A DNA stretch of 33,328 nt from Mycobacterium sp. (GTDB taxonomy: Bacteria > Actinomycetota > Actinomycetes > Mycobacteriales > Mycobacteriaceae), in NCBI GenBank assembly GCA_025966225.1, contig JAOPVI010000050.1, forward strand, positions 1 through 33,328. The letters run 5' to 3'. Shown here one piece after another: positions 24,337 through 32,113 of this stretch; position 1 is the first letter of the stretch; every line of letters starts with the position of its first letter. Under the pieces are notes generated by a model, which saw only the letters and a list, made by a program, of their open reading frames with translations, had not been told where the DNA came from and searched no databases. Both the position numbers and the translations under genes were made by a program.

Positions 24337-25206
24337 CTACTTGATTGCGCCGAAGGAAAGCCCGCGCACCAACTTGTTCTGGGCGAACCACCCGCACAGG
24401 ATCACGGGAAGGGCCGCCATCGTTGCGGCCGCCGACAGCACGGCCCAGTACTGACCCTCACCGGCGATGAAGCCGACGAGGTACACCGGCATGGTCTGGG
24501 CGTTCACCGCGGTCAGGTTCACCGCGAGGAAGAACTCGTTCCAGGCGAAGATCACGCAGATCAGCGCGGTGGCCGCGATGCCGGGTGAGACCAACGGAAG
24601 GATCACCTCTCGCACCGACCGCCACAGGCTGGCTCCGTCCAGGCTGGCCGCCTCGAGGAGTTCGCCTGGCACTTCGAGGAAGAACGAGCGCATCATCCAG
24701 ACGGCGATCGGCAGGTTCATCGAGGTGTAGAGGATGACCAGCGCCCAGATATTGTCCAGCAGACCGATATTGGACACGATCACATACAGCGGCAGGATCG
24801 CCGCGACGACGGGCAGCATCTTGGTGCTCATGAAGAAGAACAACGCATCCGAGGTCTTGCGGACTGGGCGCAGTGACAACGCGAACGCGGCGGGCACGCC
24901 CAGTAGCAGCACCAGAATCGTGGACATGCCGGTGGCGAACACCGAGTTCAGCATCGCAGGCCCGATGCCCTGATCGAAGACGGCCTTGTACTGATCCAGC
25001 GTCGGGGTGAAGAACAACGTCGGCGGGTTGGTCGCAGCGGCGCTTTCCTGCTTGAACGACGTCAGGACCATCCAGAACACCGGGAAGAAGAACCCGAGTC
25101 CGGCGATCCATGCCACCACTCCCCATGGGCTGAACTTCTTGGACTTCTTCTTCCGTACTGGCGCCGTATCATTTGTCGCCGTTGCCTTTTCGACTGTGGT
25201 CGTCAT
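24337..25206 (-). CDS. ABC transporter permease, MalG/SmoG type
   Basis: A 289-residue inner-membrane permease with six spans. After a basic cytoplasmic N-terminus (RKKKSKKF) the first span is WGVVAWIAGLGFFFPVFWMV. The EAA loop that docks the ATPase reads ELLEAASLDGASLWRSVREV, followed by ILPLVSPGIAATALI. The C-terminus GLSFGAIK is the MalG-family end. It starts one base after the partner permease stop, so translation is coupled. Together with the MalF-type subunit it forms the transmembrane channel. The resemblance to the sorbitol/mannitol (Smo) group is inferred mainly from the neighbouring polyol dehydrogenases. Confidence 0.92.
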   Translation of the reverse strand: MTTTVEKATATNDTAPVRKKKSKKFSPWGVVAWIAGLGFFFPVFWMVLTSFKQESAAATNPPTLFFTPTLDQYKAVFDQGIGPAMLNSVFATGMSTILVLLLGVPAAFALSLRPVRKTSDALFFFMSTKMLPVVAAILPLYVIVSNIGLLDNIWALVILYTSMNLPIAVWMMRSFFLEVPGELLEAASLDGASLWRSVREVILPLVSPGIAATALICVIFAWNEFFLAVNLTAVNAQTMPVYLVGFIAGEGQYWAVLSAAATMAALPVILCGWFAQNKLVRGLSFGAIK

Positions 25207-25207
25207 G

Positions 25208-26182
25208 TCAGGCCGCCTCTTCCTTGCCGGAGAATGATTTGAAGATCAACCGAAGCGCAAAGCTGGCGATGATCATCGTGAAGATCACGACGACCACGCC
25301 CATCGCCGCCGCCTGGCCCATGTCGAAGCCGAGGAACGCGCGCTGGTAGATGTAGAACGGCAGGTTCGCACTGGCGACGCCCGGTCCACCTTGAGTCATC
25401 ATGAAGATGGCGTCGAACGTGTTGACCAGGTAGATCGCGCCCAGCACTACTCCTAGTTCGATGAAGCGCCGCAGGTGGGGCAAGGTCAGCTCCCTGAAGA
25501 GCTGGAACGCGCCGGCCCCATCGACCCGGCCCGCCTCGAGTTGGTCGCGAGGCATGGATGTCAGGCCCGCCAGGATCAGCAGCATCATGAAAGGCGTCCA
25601 CTGCCAGATCAATTCGACCATCACCATGGTCAAGGGGAACTGACCGATCCAGTCGACCGGACCGACGCCCACCAGGGAGAGCACCCAGTTCAGGATGCCG
25701 TTGGTGGGATCGAGGATCGTGGTCTTCCAGATCAGTGCTCCCGCAACGGGCGTGATGAGGAAGGGCGTGATCAGCAGCGTCCGTATCACCCCGCGTCCCA
25801 GGAACGCCCGATCCAGCAGCAGCGCGAGCAACAAGCCGAGCAGCGCCGAGACGATCACGACGACCACGATCAGAATGACGGTGTTCAAAGCCACCGACCA
25901 GAACTGACTGTCCTTGACCACGGCGATGTAGTTGTTCAACCCGACGAACTGCCGCGAGCCAGGACGAACGAGGTTCCACGACAACGTCGAGTAGTACAGC
26001 GTGAACAGGAACGGGATCTGCGTGACGACGATCATGAAGATCAGCGCTGGCAGCAGCGGTCCTCGCCTCCGCCACCCCTCCGCCCGGCTGACGCCGGTGT
26101 CCTGGGCTTCCCGAATCTTGCGGACCCGTTCGGCTACTTCGGAGTCCGCCGCCCCTGTTTCGGTATCAGCTATAAGCGTCAT
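25208..26182 (-). CDS. ABC transporter permease, MalF/SmoF type
   Basis: A 324-residue permease with about six spans. The first is LLPALIFMIVVTQIPFLFTLYYS, typical of MalF-like sugar permeases, and the EAA loop region is DQLEAGRVDGAGAFQLFRELTLPHLRR. The ATG at 26182 overlaps the binding-protein stop as TGATG and has AGGAG about ten bases upstream, so it was preferred to the GTG one codon earlier. It pairs with the MalG-type subunit encoded one base downstream. The extended N-terminus (residues 1-45) is charged and cytoplasmic. Confidence 0.92.
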   Translation of the reverse strand: MTLIADTETGAADSEVAERVRKIREAQDTGVSRAEGWRRRGPLLPALIFMIVVTQIPFLFTLYYSTLSWNLVRPGSRQFVGLNNYIAVVKDSQFWSVALNTVILIVVVVIVSALLGLLLALLLDRAFLGRGVIRTLLITPFLITPVAGALIWKTTILDPTNGILNWVLSLVGVGPVDWIGQFPLTMVMVELIWQWTPFMMLLILAGLTSMPRDQLEAGRVDGAGAFQLFRELTLPHLRRFIELGVVLGAIYLVNTFDAIFMMTQGGPGVASANLPFYIYQRAFLGFDMGQAAAMGVVVVIFTMIIASFALRLIFKSFSGKEEAA

Positions 26183-27555
26183 CACTTCTCCTGATATGTC
26201 TTGCCGACGACTTCGGCGTATTCCTGTGCTTGATCGAGCGCGGCGTCCACCGACTTCTGGCCAGCCATCGCTGCGCTAATCTGCTGACTGACCCGCGTCC
26301 CGAGATCCTGGAACTCCGGAATCCCGACGAATTGCACCCCGATGTACGGAGCCGGTTGCACCGTGGGCTTGTCCGGCGTCGCGTTTTTGATCGACTCCAA
26401 GGTCAACGGCCCATAAGACTTCGAAATCGCCTGGTACTCAGGCAAGTCCGTGTATGTTGACGTGCGGCTGCCCGGTGGTACGCGGGCCCAGCCCAGTTTC
26501 TCACCGACCAGCCTCATGTAGTCCTTGCTGGTCATCCAGGAGATGAACTTCCAGGCGCCGTCGGGGTTCTTGGCGCCCTTGGGGATCCCCAGCGCCCAGG
26601 TGTAGAGCCAACCCGAGTTGGGCTTCTCCATGACGGGTGCGGGCAGATAGCCGATCTTGCCGACGAGGTCTGGGTAGGTCTTCGGGTCCTCGAGAACCGA
26701 GACCGCCGACGTGGCGTCGTACCACATCGCCGTCTGCCCCTGACCGAACAGGTTGGCGCACTCCTGGAATCCCGTTGAAGAGGCGCCGAGTTCGCCCGCC
26801 TTGTTGACGAGATCGACGTAGAAGTTGACGGCTTTCTTGACCTCCGGGCTGTTGAGTTGCGCGTTCCAGTTCTCGTCGAACCAACGCCCACCGAACGTGT
26901 TGATCACCGTGTCCAGCGGCGCGAGCACCTCACCCCAGCCCGGCTTGCCGCGCAGGCAGATGCCATCCGTGCCGTTCTTCTCCTTGATGGTCTCCGCCCA
27001 CTGCGCGACTTCGTCCCACTTGGGCTGGTAGTTCGGGTCCTGATTGACCTGGATGCCCGCCTTTTCGAACATGTCCTTGCGGTACATCAGAAAGGAGGAC
27101 TCGCCGTAGAACGGAACCGCGTACATGTTGCCCTGGTAGGACAGCGAGTTCCGCAGCGACGGGATGAAGTCGTTCTCGTCGTAGCCGGGCGTGTTCTTCG
27201 CGTAGTCGGACAGGTTCATGAGCCACCCGTCCTTAGCCCACTGCGGGGTCTCGAAGTTGCTGATCATCACGACGTCGAATTGACTGCCGCCCATTGCGGT
27301 CGACATCGTGATCTTGGCGCGGGCTTGGTTCTCCGAGAGCGAGATGAACTTCAGCTTGGTGCCTGGATTCTCCTTCTCGAACTCCGACGAAAGCTTCTGG
27401 GCGTCCGTCATCTGCGAGTTGGACACCAGGGCGATCGTCACCTCGTTCGCCGACGCGCCCAGACTGCCTGCGCCCGAACATCCCGCGGTCAATAGCAGCC
27501 CGGTGGCGGCCGCGCACGCCGACAACTTGTAAAGGACTCTTCGTGTCGTTTTCAC
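26182..27555 (-). CDS. Sugar/polyol-binding lipoprotein of ABC transporter
   Basis: A 457-residue extracellular solute-binding protein (family 1). The N-terminus from the GTG at 27555 is a basic KTTRRVLYKL followed by a hydrophobic stretch and the lipobox LLTAGCSG, giving a lipid-anchored protein. The mature part begins with EVTIALVSNSQMTDAQKLSS and contains FDVVMISNFETPQWAKDGWL, VPFYGESSFLMYRKDMFEKAG and MWYDATSAVSVL, consistent with SmoE/MtlE-like polyol binding proteins. GAGG six bases upstream supports the start; an ATG at 27573 is an alternative. It follows the regulator with a 14-base gap and overlaps the first permease. As the first transport gene it sets specificity for the system; mannitol, sorbitol or arabitol are the candidates. 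Confidence 0.9.
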   Translation of the reverse strand: MKTTRRVLYKLSACAAATGLLLTAGCSGAGSLGASANEVTIALVSNSQMTDAQKLSSEFEKENPGTKLKFISLSENQARAKITMSTAMGGSQFDVVMISNFETPQWAKDGWLMNLSDYAKNTPGYDENDFIPSLRNSLSYQGNMYAVPFYGESSFLMYRKDMFEKAGIQVNQDPNYQPKWDEVAQWAETIKEKNGTDGICLRGKPGWGEVLAPLDTVINTFGGRWFDENWNAQLNSPEVKKAVNFYVDLVNKAGELGASSTGFQECANLFGQGQTAMWYDATSAVSVLEDPKTYPDLVGKIGYLPAPVMEKPNSGWLYTWALGIPKGAKNPDGAWKFISWMTSKDYMRLVGEKLGWARVPPGSRTSTYTDLPEYQAISKSYGPLTLESIKNATPDKPTVQPAPYIGVQFVGIPEFQDLGTRVSQQISAAMAGQKSVDAALDQAQEYAEVVGKTYQEK

Positions 27556-27569
27556 TCTTGCCTCGCTCC

Positions 27570-28601
27570 TCATTGAGTCAATAACCAACGTGCACAATCG
27601 ATGTCACATACCAACAACTTGGCCAACTTTCCGCGCAGTGCAGCCAGCGTCGCCGGGTGCTTGGCGGCCCCGCTGGCGACCAGAATGGTCTTGGCGCATT
27701 TGCGGATGTCTTCCAGCGGAACCGATACAGAGCGGCGCGCGAGCTCGGTGACGACCGGTTTGCCTTCGGCGTCGAAGAACCGCCCGCCGATCTCGCCAAC
27801 CGCTCCGAGCGCAACGAGTTCGTCCAGCATCCGGTGGTCGAGGAAGCTGCCCTCGAACAGCGTGGTCGAAGTGGACGCCGCGCCGACGCCGAACAGCATG
27901 GTGTCGGCCGTGCGGCCGGCCTCCAACGTTCGAGACATCACCGAGTCGTTGTTCATCGAAGCCACCGTCGACACATCCGCGTACAGCGGCGCAGGCAGCC
28001 GGATCGCATTGGCCCGCAACACGTCCGCACTGCGGGCCAAGATGAGCTCCATCCCGGTCTGGTAGTACGCCGTCGACATCGCACCGTCCAGCTGGACGAT
28101 CGTGCGGCAGCTCGCCACGCCGGGGACCAATGCCGTGACGACGGCGACCTGCTCCGGGCCCCAGGTGAATCCGAGCACGTCGTCGGCGGAGAGTCTGCGC
28201 ATCAGCAGCGCGGCGGCGGCCCGACCCACGCTCGCGAACACGTTGGGTCGACCGGGCGCTCCCACGTCGATGCCGTGCCCCGCGACGACGGCTTCTGTGA
28301 GCTCGAAGCGCAGTTCGAGCTCGCGCTCCTCTTCCGCGTGAAGGCTGTCCTGCAACGTGGGCGGCACCACTACCTCGATGCGGACCAGACCCTTCGCCCT
28401 TGCCCGCGCGATGAGTCGGCCCGCCGTCGGCCTGGACACCCCGAGCCGGGTCGCGATCTCAGCCTGGGTGAGTCCGTCGAGGTAGTACAGCGTTGCCGCA
28501 CGCAGGGCGAGCCGCAGGTCTTCGGGGTTGTGGACGGCGGGCGCGTCGATGGCGACTTCGGTGGACGCTGCCACCCGGCCGTTCGACGTCGGTGTCGTCA
28601 C
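27570..28601 (-). CDS. SorC/DeoR-type sugar-binding transcriptional regulator
   Basis: A 343-residue regulator. An N-terminal helix-turn-helix (LTQAEIATRLGVSRPTAGRL, then IARARAKGLV) is followed by the SorC sugar-binding domain of the phosphosugar isomerase-like fold, with GFTWGPEQVAVV, IVQLDGAMSTAYY, ADTMLFGVGAAS and the C-terminal CAKTILVASGAAKH. The effector in this family is usually a phosphorylated sugar or polyol. Start GTG at 28601 is preceded by GGGAGCGGGA. It is the first gene of the leftward transport operon and is divergent from the dehydrogenase genes, so a single regulator in the middle can control both arms. A matching inverted repeat lies in the shared promoter region. Confidence 0.88.
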   Translation of the reverse strand: MTTPTSNGRVAASTEVAIDAPAVHNPEDLRLALRAATLYYLDGLTQAEIATRLGVSRPTAGRLIARARAKGLVRIEVVVPPTLQDSLHAEEERELELRFELTEAVVAGHGIDVGAPGRPNVFASVGRAAAALLMRRLSADDVLGFTWGPEQVAVVTALVPGVASCRTIVQLDGAMSTAYYQTGMELILARSADVLRANAIRLPAPLYADVSTVASMNNDSVMSRTLEAGRTADTMLFGVGAASTSTTLFEGSFLDHRMLDELVALGAVGEIGGRFFDAEGKPVVTELARRSVSVPLEDIRKCAKTILVASGAAKHPATLAALRGKLAKLLVCDIDCARWLLTQ

Positions 28602-28656
28602 GATTCCCGCTCCCGCCCTTCCTCGCCGGCTGAGCAAACGCTCAAGGGTGCGAGTA

Positions 28657-28687
28657 GATGTTCACCACGCTAACATCACAAGTGTGA
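28657..28687. promoter_or_regulatory. Candidate SorC operator and promoter of the polyol dehydrogenase arm
   Basis: GATGTT (28657-28662) and AACATC (28672-28677) form a perfect 6-9-6 inverted repeat, overlapped by a second palindrome TCACAAGTGTGA (28676-28687). TAACAT (28671-28676) fits a -10 box that would start transcription at or next to the GTG at 28684, a leaderless arrangement. No clear -35 was found, as might suit an activator-dependent promoter. Confidence 0.5.
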
Positions 28688-29718
28688 CGTACACAACACT
28701 TTCAATCCCCAAACACATGCGGGCTGCCGTTCTCGTCGGATCCGGCCGCATCGAGGTCGAAGAACGCCCCGTCCCCAACCCAGCACCCGGTGACGTGCTG
28801 ATACGCGTCTCGTCGGTCGGCGTCTGCGGCTCGGACACGCACTACTACCGCGAAGGCCGGGTGGGCAGCTTCGTCGTCGACGGTCCCCTCGTGCTCGGGC
28901 ACGAGGCGGCGGGCACCATCGTCGGCGTCGGCGATTCGGTCGACTCCGGCCGCATCGGCCAGCGCGTCTCGATCGAACCGCAACGGCCAGACCCCGACAG
29001 CGCCGAGACCCGACGGGGCGACTACCACCTGTGCCCCCACATGGAGTTCTTCGCGACTCCGCCGATCGACGGGGCCTTCTGCGACTACGTCACCATCGGC
29101 GCGGCGTTCGCCCACCCGGTGCCAGACGGCGTCACCGACGAGGCCGCGGCGCTGTGCGAACCGCTGTCGGTGGGCATCGCAGCGGTCCGCAAGGCGCGGC
29201 TCGAGGCCGGCGCGCGCGTGCTGATCGCGGGCGCCGGTCCCATCGGGATCGTCATCGCCCAGGTCGCCCGCGCGTACGGCGCGGCCGAGGTCATCGTCAG
29301 CGATCCGGACGCGACGCGACGCACGCGCGCCGAGGCCTTCGGTGCGACGTCCGTGCTCGACCCGACCTCCGACGCGATGGACGACTTGGGGGTGGATGCC
29401 TTCATCGACGCCTCGGGCGCGCCGCCGGCGGTGGTGTCCGGCCTCCGCGCCATTCGGCCGGGCGGAACGGCCGTGCTGGTGGGGTCGGGAGCCGAGTCGA
29501 TGACGCTGCCGACGCAGCTGATCCAGAACCGCGAGCTGATCCTCACCGGGGTGTTCCGCTACGCCGACACGTGGCCGACCGCGCTTGCCCTCGTCGAGTC
29601 CGGACGCGTCGATCTCGACGCGATGGTGACCGCCAGGTACCCGTTGGAAAAGGTCGCCGAAGCACTGGACTCCGACCGCGTGCCGGGTACCGTCAAGACA
29701 GTGGTGACCGTGTCATGA
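28684..29718 (+). CDS. Zinc-containing polyol/sorbitol dehydrogenase (MDR family)
   Basis: A 344-residue medium-chain dehydrogenase/reductase of the sorbitol/xylitol dehydrogenase group, oxidising a polyol to a ketose with NAD(P)+. Catalytic zinc ligands are in GVCGSDTHYY and GHEAAG, and the cofactor loop is IAGAGPIGIVIAQVARAYGA followed by EVIVSD. The structural-zinc loop is degenerate: where relatives have four Cys, this one reads PQRPDPDSAETRRGDYHLCP with a single Cys, so only the catalytic zinc is expected. The GTG at 28684 fits a leaderless promoter and gives the common actinobacterial opening SIPKHMRAAVL; the ATG at 28717 is the alternative. It overlaps the next gene by ATGA. Substrate choice among polyols is unproven. 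Confidence 0.87.
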   Translation: MTYTTLSIPKHMRAAVLVGSGRIEVEERPVPNPAPGDVLIRVSSVGVCGSDTHYYREGRVGSFVVDGPLVLGHEAAGTIVGVGDSVDSGRIGQRVSIEPQRPDPDSAETRRGDYHLCPHMEFFATPPIDGAFCDYVTIGAAFAHPVPDGVTDEAAALCEPLSVGIAAVRKARLEAGARVLIAGAGPIGIVIAQVARAYGAAEVIVSDPDATRRTRAEAFGATSVLDPTSDAMDDLGVDAFIDASGAPPAVVSGLRAIRPGGTAVLVGSGAESMTLPTQLIQNRELILTGVFRYADTWPTALALVESGRVDLDAMVTARYPLEKVAEALDSDRVPGTVKTVVTVS

Positions 29719-31178
29719 AACTCAACGAAGAGAACTTGTCACGAATCCCGATCGCCAAGCCGGGCTACGACCGCGGCGAGATCGGTATCGGCATCGTGCA
29801 TTTCGGCGTTGGCGGATTCCACCGTGCGCATCAGGCGATGTACGTCGACCGGCTACTCGAGACCGGGACCGCCAACGGCTGGGGTATCTGCGGCGTCGGT
29901 GTTCTGCCCGCGGACCGCAGGATGGCCGACGTGATGGACAGCCAGGACGGGCTCTACACACTGATGGCCGAACATCCCGACGGTCACCCTGACGCGCGGG
30001 TGATCGGATCGATCGTCGACTACCGCTTCGCCCCCGACGATCGCGAAGGCGTCGTCGAACTGATGGCCGCGCCGACCACCCACATCGTCTCGCTGACCAT
30101 CACCGAGGGTGGGTACGACATCGAGGGTGTGGGGCCGGACAGCGTGTTCGGCTTGGTGGCCGATGCGCTGGCCCGCCGTCGTGACCACGGGCTGCCATCC
30201 TTCACGATCGTGTCCTGCGACAACATCGAAGGCAACGGAGACGTCGCGCAACAGGCCTTTACTGCGCACGCGGAACGAACGCATCCCGGGTTGGCGGACT
30301 GGATGACCGAGCACACCCGGTTCCCCAACTCGATGGTCGACCGGATCACCCCCGTCACCACCCCCGACGTCATAGATTCGCTGGCAAAGGAATTCGGCGT
30401 CGAGGATCAGTGGCCGGTCGCCGCCGAGCCCTTCACGTCCTGGGTGCTCGAAGACGACTTCTCCGACGGCAGGCCGGCCTTCGAGGACGTCGACGTGCTG
30501 CTCGTCGACGACGTGACGCCCTACGAACTGATGAAGCTGCGCCTGCTCAATGCGAGCCATCAGAGCCTGTGCTACTTCGCTTACCTGGCCGGGTACCGGC
30601 TGGTGCACGACGCTGCAGGAGACCCACTGTTCGCCGAATTCCTGCGCGAGTACATGGATTCCGAGGCCACGCCCACGTTGTTGCCCGTACCAGGCATCGA
30701 CCTGCCCGACTACAAGCGCACGCTGATCGAGCGGTTCGCCAACCCCGGCGTGCGCGACACGATCGTCCGGCTCTGCTATGGGTCCTCCGACCGCATTCCG
30801 AAATGGTTGCTGCCGGTGATACGGGAGAATCTCGCATCCGGCGCGCCCATCCGACTGTCCGCGGCGACGGTCGCCAGCTGGGCCCGCTACGCGGAGGGCG
30901 TCGACGAAAAGAGCGAGCCCATCGACGTTCAGGACCAACTCTCCGAAACCCTTGTGCCGCTGGCGAAATCGCAACTCGAAAACCCGACCGCGTTCCTAGA
31001 GCACCCAGTGTTCGGAGACCTGGTCAAGCAGCAGCGCTTCGTCGAGGCCTACACATGGGCGCTCGACTCGCTCCATCGCAACGGTGCCCGCTCGACGCTC
31101 GAACAGCTGGTTGGAAAGGGCGAGCGAAGCGACGGGGAAGGCGGCAGGGGCGAGCGAAGCGACGGGGAAGGCAAATGA
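29715..31178 (+). CDS. Mannitol dehydrogenase family protein (polyol 2-dehydrogenase)
   Basis: A 487-residue long-chain polyol dehydrogenase, likely converting mannitol to fructose or arabitol to xylulose with NAD+. The N-terminal Rossmann motif is IVHFGVGGFHRAHQAMYVD. The catalytic motif is K274 with N279 and H282 in MKLRLLNASHQSLCY, the same K-x4-N-x2-H spacing as characterised mannitol 2-dehydrogenases. SLTITEGGYDI and SCDNIEGNG are further family blocks. It overlaps both neighbours by ATGA, so translation is coupled across the three catabolic genes. The last ~22 residues, GERSDGEG twice, come from a duplicated DNA repeat at 31118-31172 and look like an acquired tail rather than part of the fold. 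Confidence 0.9.
   Translation: MKLNEENLSRIPIAKPGYDRGEIGIGIVHFGVGGFHRAHQAMYVDRLLETGTANGWGICGVGVLPADRRMADVMDSQDGLYTLMAEHPDGHPDARVIGSIVDYRFAPDDREGVVELMAAPTTHIVSLTITEGGYDIEGVGPDSVFGLVADALARRRDHGLPSFTIVSCDNIEGNGDVAQQAFTAHAERTHPGLADWMTEHTRFPNSMVDRITPVTTPDVIDSLAKEFGVEDQWPVAAEPFTSWVLEDDFSDGRPAFEDVDVLLVDDVTPYELMKLRLLNASHQSLCYFAYLAGYRLVHDAAGDPLFAEFLREYMDSEATPTLLPVPGIDLPDYKRTLIERFANPGVRDTIVRLCYGSSDRIPKWLLPVIRENLASGAPIRLSAATVASWARYAEGVDEKSEPIDVQDQLSETLVPLAKSQLENPTAFLEHPVFGDLVKQQRFVEAYTWALDSLHRNGARSTLEQLVGKGERSDGEGGRGERSDGEGK
31118..31172. repeat. Direct repeat, two 25-bp copies at the end of the polyol dehydrogenase gene
   Basis: Copies at 31118-31142 and 31148-31172 are identical, beginning GGGCGAGCGAAGCGACGGGG, with a 30-base period. 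They lie exactly at a gene end. Sequences with the core GGCGAGCGAAGCGA recur near gene ends in many mycobacterial genomes, from memory, so this may be a dispersed element. Confidence 0.85.
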
Positions 31179-32086
31179 CTGCACGTGCCCTCGTCATCGG
31201 GGAGGCTTTGATCGACATCGTCGAACGCGACGGAGTGGCGCTCGGCGAACACGTCGGTGGCAGTCCACTCAACGTAGCGATCGGGTTGGGCAGGCTGGGC
31301 CGCGACGTCGACTTCCTCACCCACATCGGCCGCGATGACCGCGGCAAGCTGATCGTCGACTACGTCAAAGCATCTGGAGTGCAACTCGTTTCGGGCAGCA
31401 CCGACGCCCAGCGCACCCCGACGGCGTTGGCCCGGCTCGACGCGGGCGGTGCGGCGAACTACGTGTTCGACATCGAGTGGGCGCTGTCAGGTACGGCCGA
31501 GGTCGCGCCGCCGCTCGTCGCACACACCGGCTCCATCGCCGCCTTCCTCGACCCCGGCTGCCTGGCCACCGCCGCCCTGCTCGACGCCTACCGGCCGTCG
31601 GCGACGATCAGTTACGACCCCAACGTGCGACCCGCGCTGATCTCCGACCACGAGCAGGCCCGCACGCGCATCGAACGGATCGTCGAGCGTGCGGACGTCG
31701 TCAAGGCCAGTGACGAGGACCTCAACTGGATCGATCCGAACCACGCGCCCGAACGCGTTGCGGAGACGTGGCTGGGACTTGGCCCGTCGATCGTCGCGGT
31801 GACCATGGGCGGACAAGGCGCGTTCGCCATGTGCGCGGCGGGCAGCGTGCGCGTGCCCGCGCTACCGGTCGAGGTCGTCGACACCGTGGGGGCAGGCGAC
31901 GCTTTCATGACGGGACTGATCGACGCGTTGTGGAGCCTGGACCTGCTGGGCGCGGCCAAGCGTGCGGACCTGGCGCACATCTCCCTCGACGACTTGCAGA
32001 CCGTGGTGCAAGCGGCCGCGCGGGTGGCCGCGTTGACCGTGACGCGGGCGGGCGCAGACCTACCCGATCGCGCCGCTCTTCAGTAG
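31175..32086 (+). CDS. PfkB-family carbohydrate kinase (fructokinase-like)
   Basis: A 303-residue ribokinase-fold sugar kinase that should phosphorylate the ketose made by the upstream dehydrogenases. ALVIGEALIDIVERDG opens the fold. GGSPLNVAIGLGRLGRDVDFLTHIGRDDRG is PfkB signature 1, and VDTVGAGDAFMTGLIDAL is signature 2 with the catalytic Asp and anion hole. SYDPNVRPALI and VKASDEDLNWI are further family blocks. Length is normal. The ATG overlaps the preceding stop as ATGA. Fructose is the most likely substrate if mannitol or sorbitol enters, and xylulose is possible if arabitol does. It ends 27 bases before ku on the same strand. Confidence 0.9.
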   Translation: MTARALVIGEALIDIVERDGVALGEHVGGSPLNVAIGLGRLGRDVDFLTHIGRDDRGKLIVDYVKASGVQLVSGSTDAQRTPTALARLDAGGAANYVFDIEWALSGTAEVAPPLVAHTGSIAAFLDPGCLATAALLDAYRPSATISYDPNVRPALISDHEQARTRIERIVERADVVKASDEDLNWIDPNHAPERVAETWLGLGPSIVAVTMGGQGAFAMCAAGSVRVPALPVEVVDTVGAGDAFMTGLIDALWSLDLLGAAKRADLAHISLDDLQTVVQAAARVAALTVTRAGADLPDRAALQ

Positions 32087-32102
32087 CACCGAGGCCGTGG
32101 GC

Positions 32103-32108
32103 CATACT
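32103..32108 (+). promoter_or_regulatory. Candidate -10 box for ku, leaderless
   Basis: CATACT sits five bases before the ku ATG at 32114, so transcription would start at the ATG or one base inside it. A weak TTCAGT lies 18 bases upstream. The same nATACT at near-identical distance occurs at ligD, hinting at shared leaderless expression. Confidence 0.4.
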
Positions 32109-32113
32109 GGGTC

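Noticed and set aside
29853..30974. Minus-strand open frame opposite the mannitol dehydrogenase
   Set aside because: Low-complexity shadow protein; the sense strand encodes intact family motifs.
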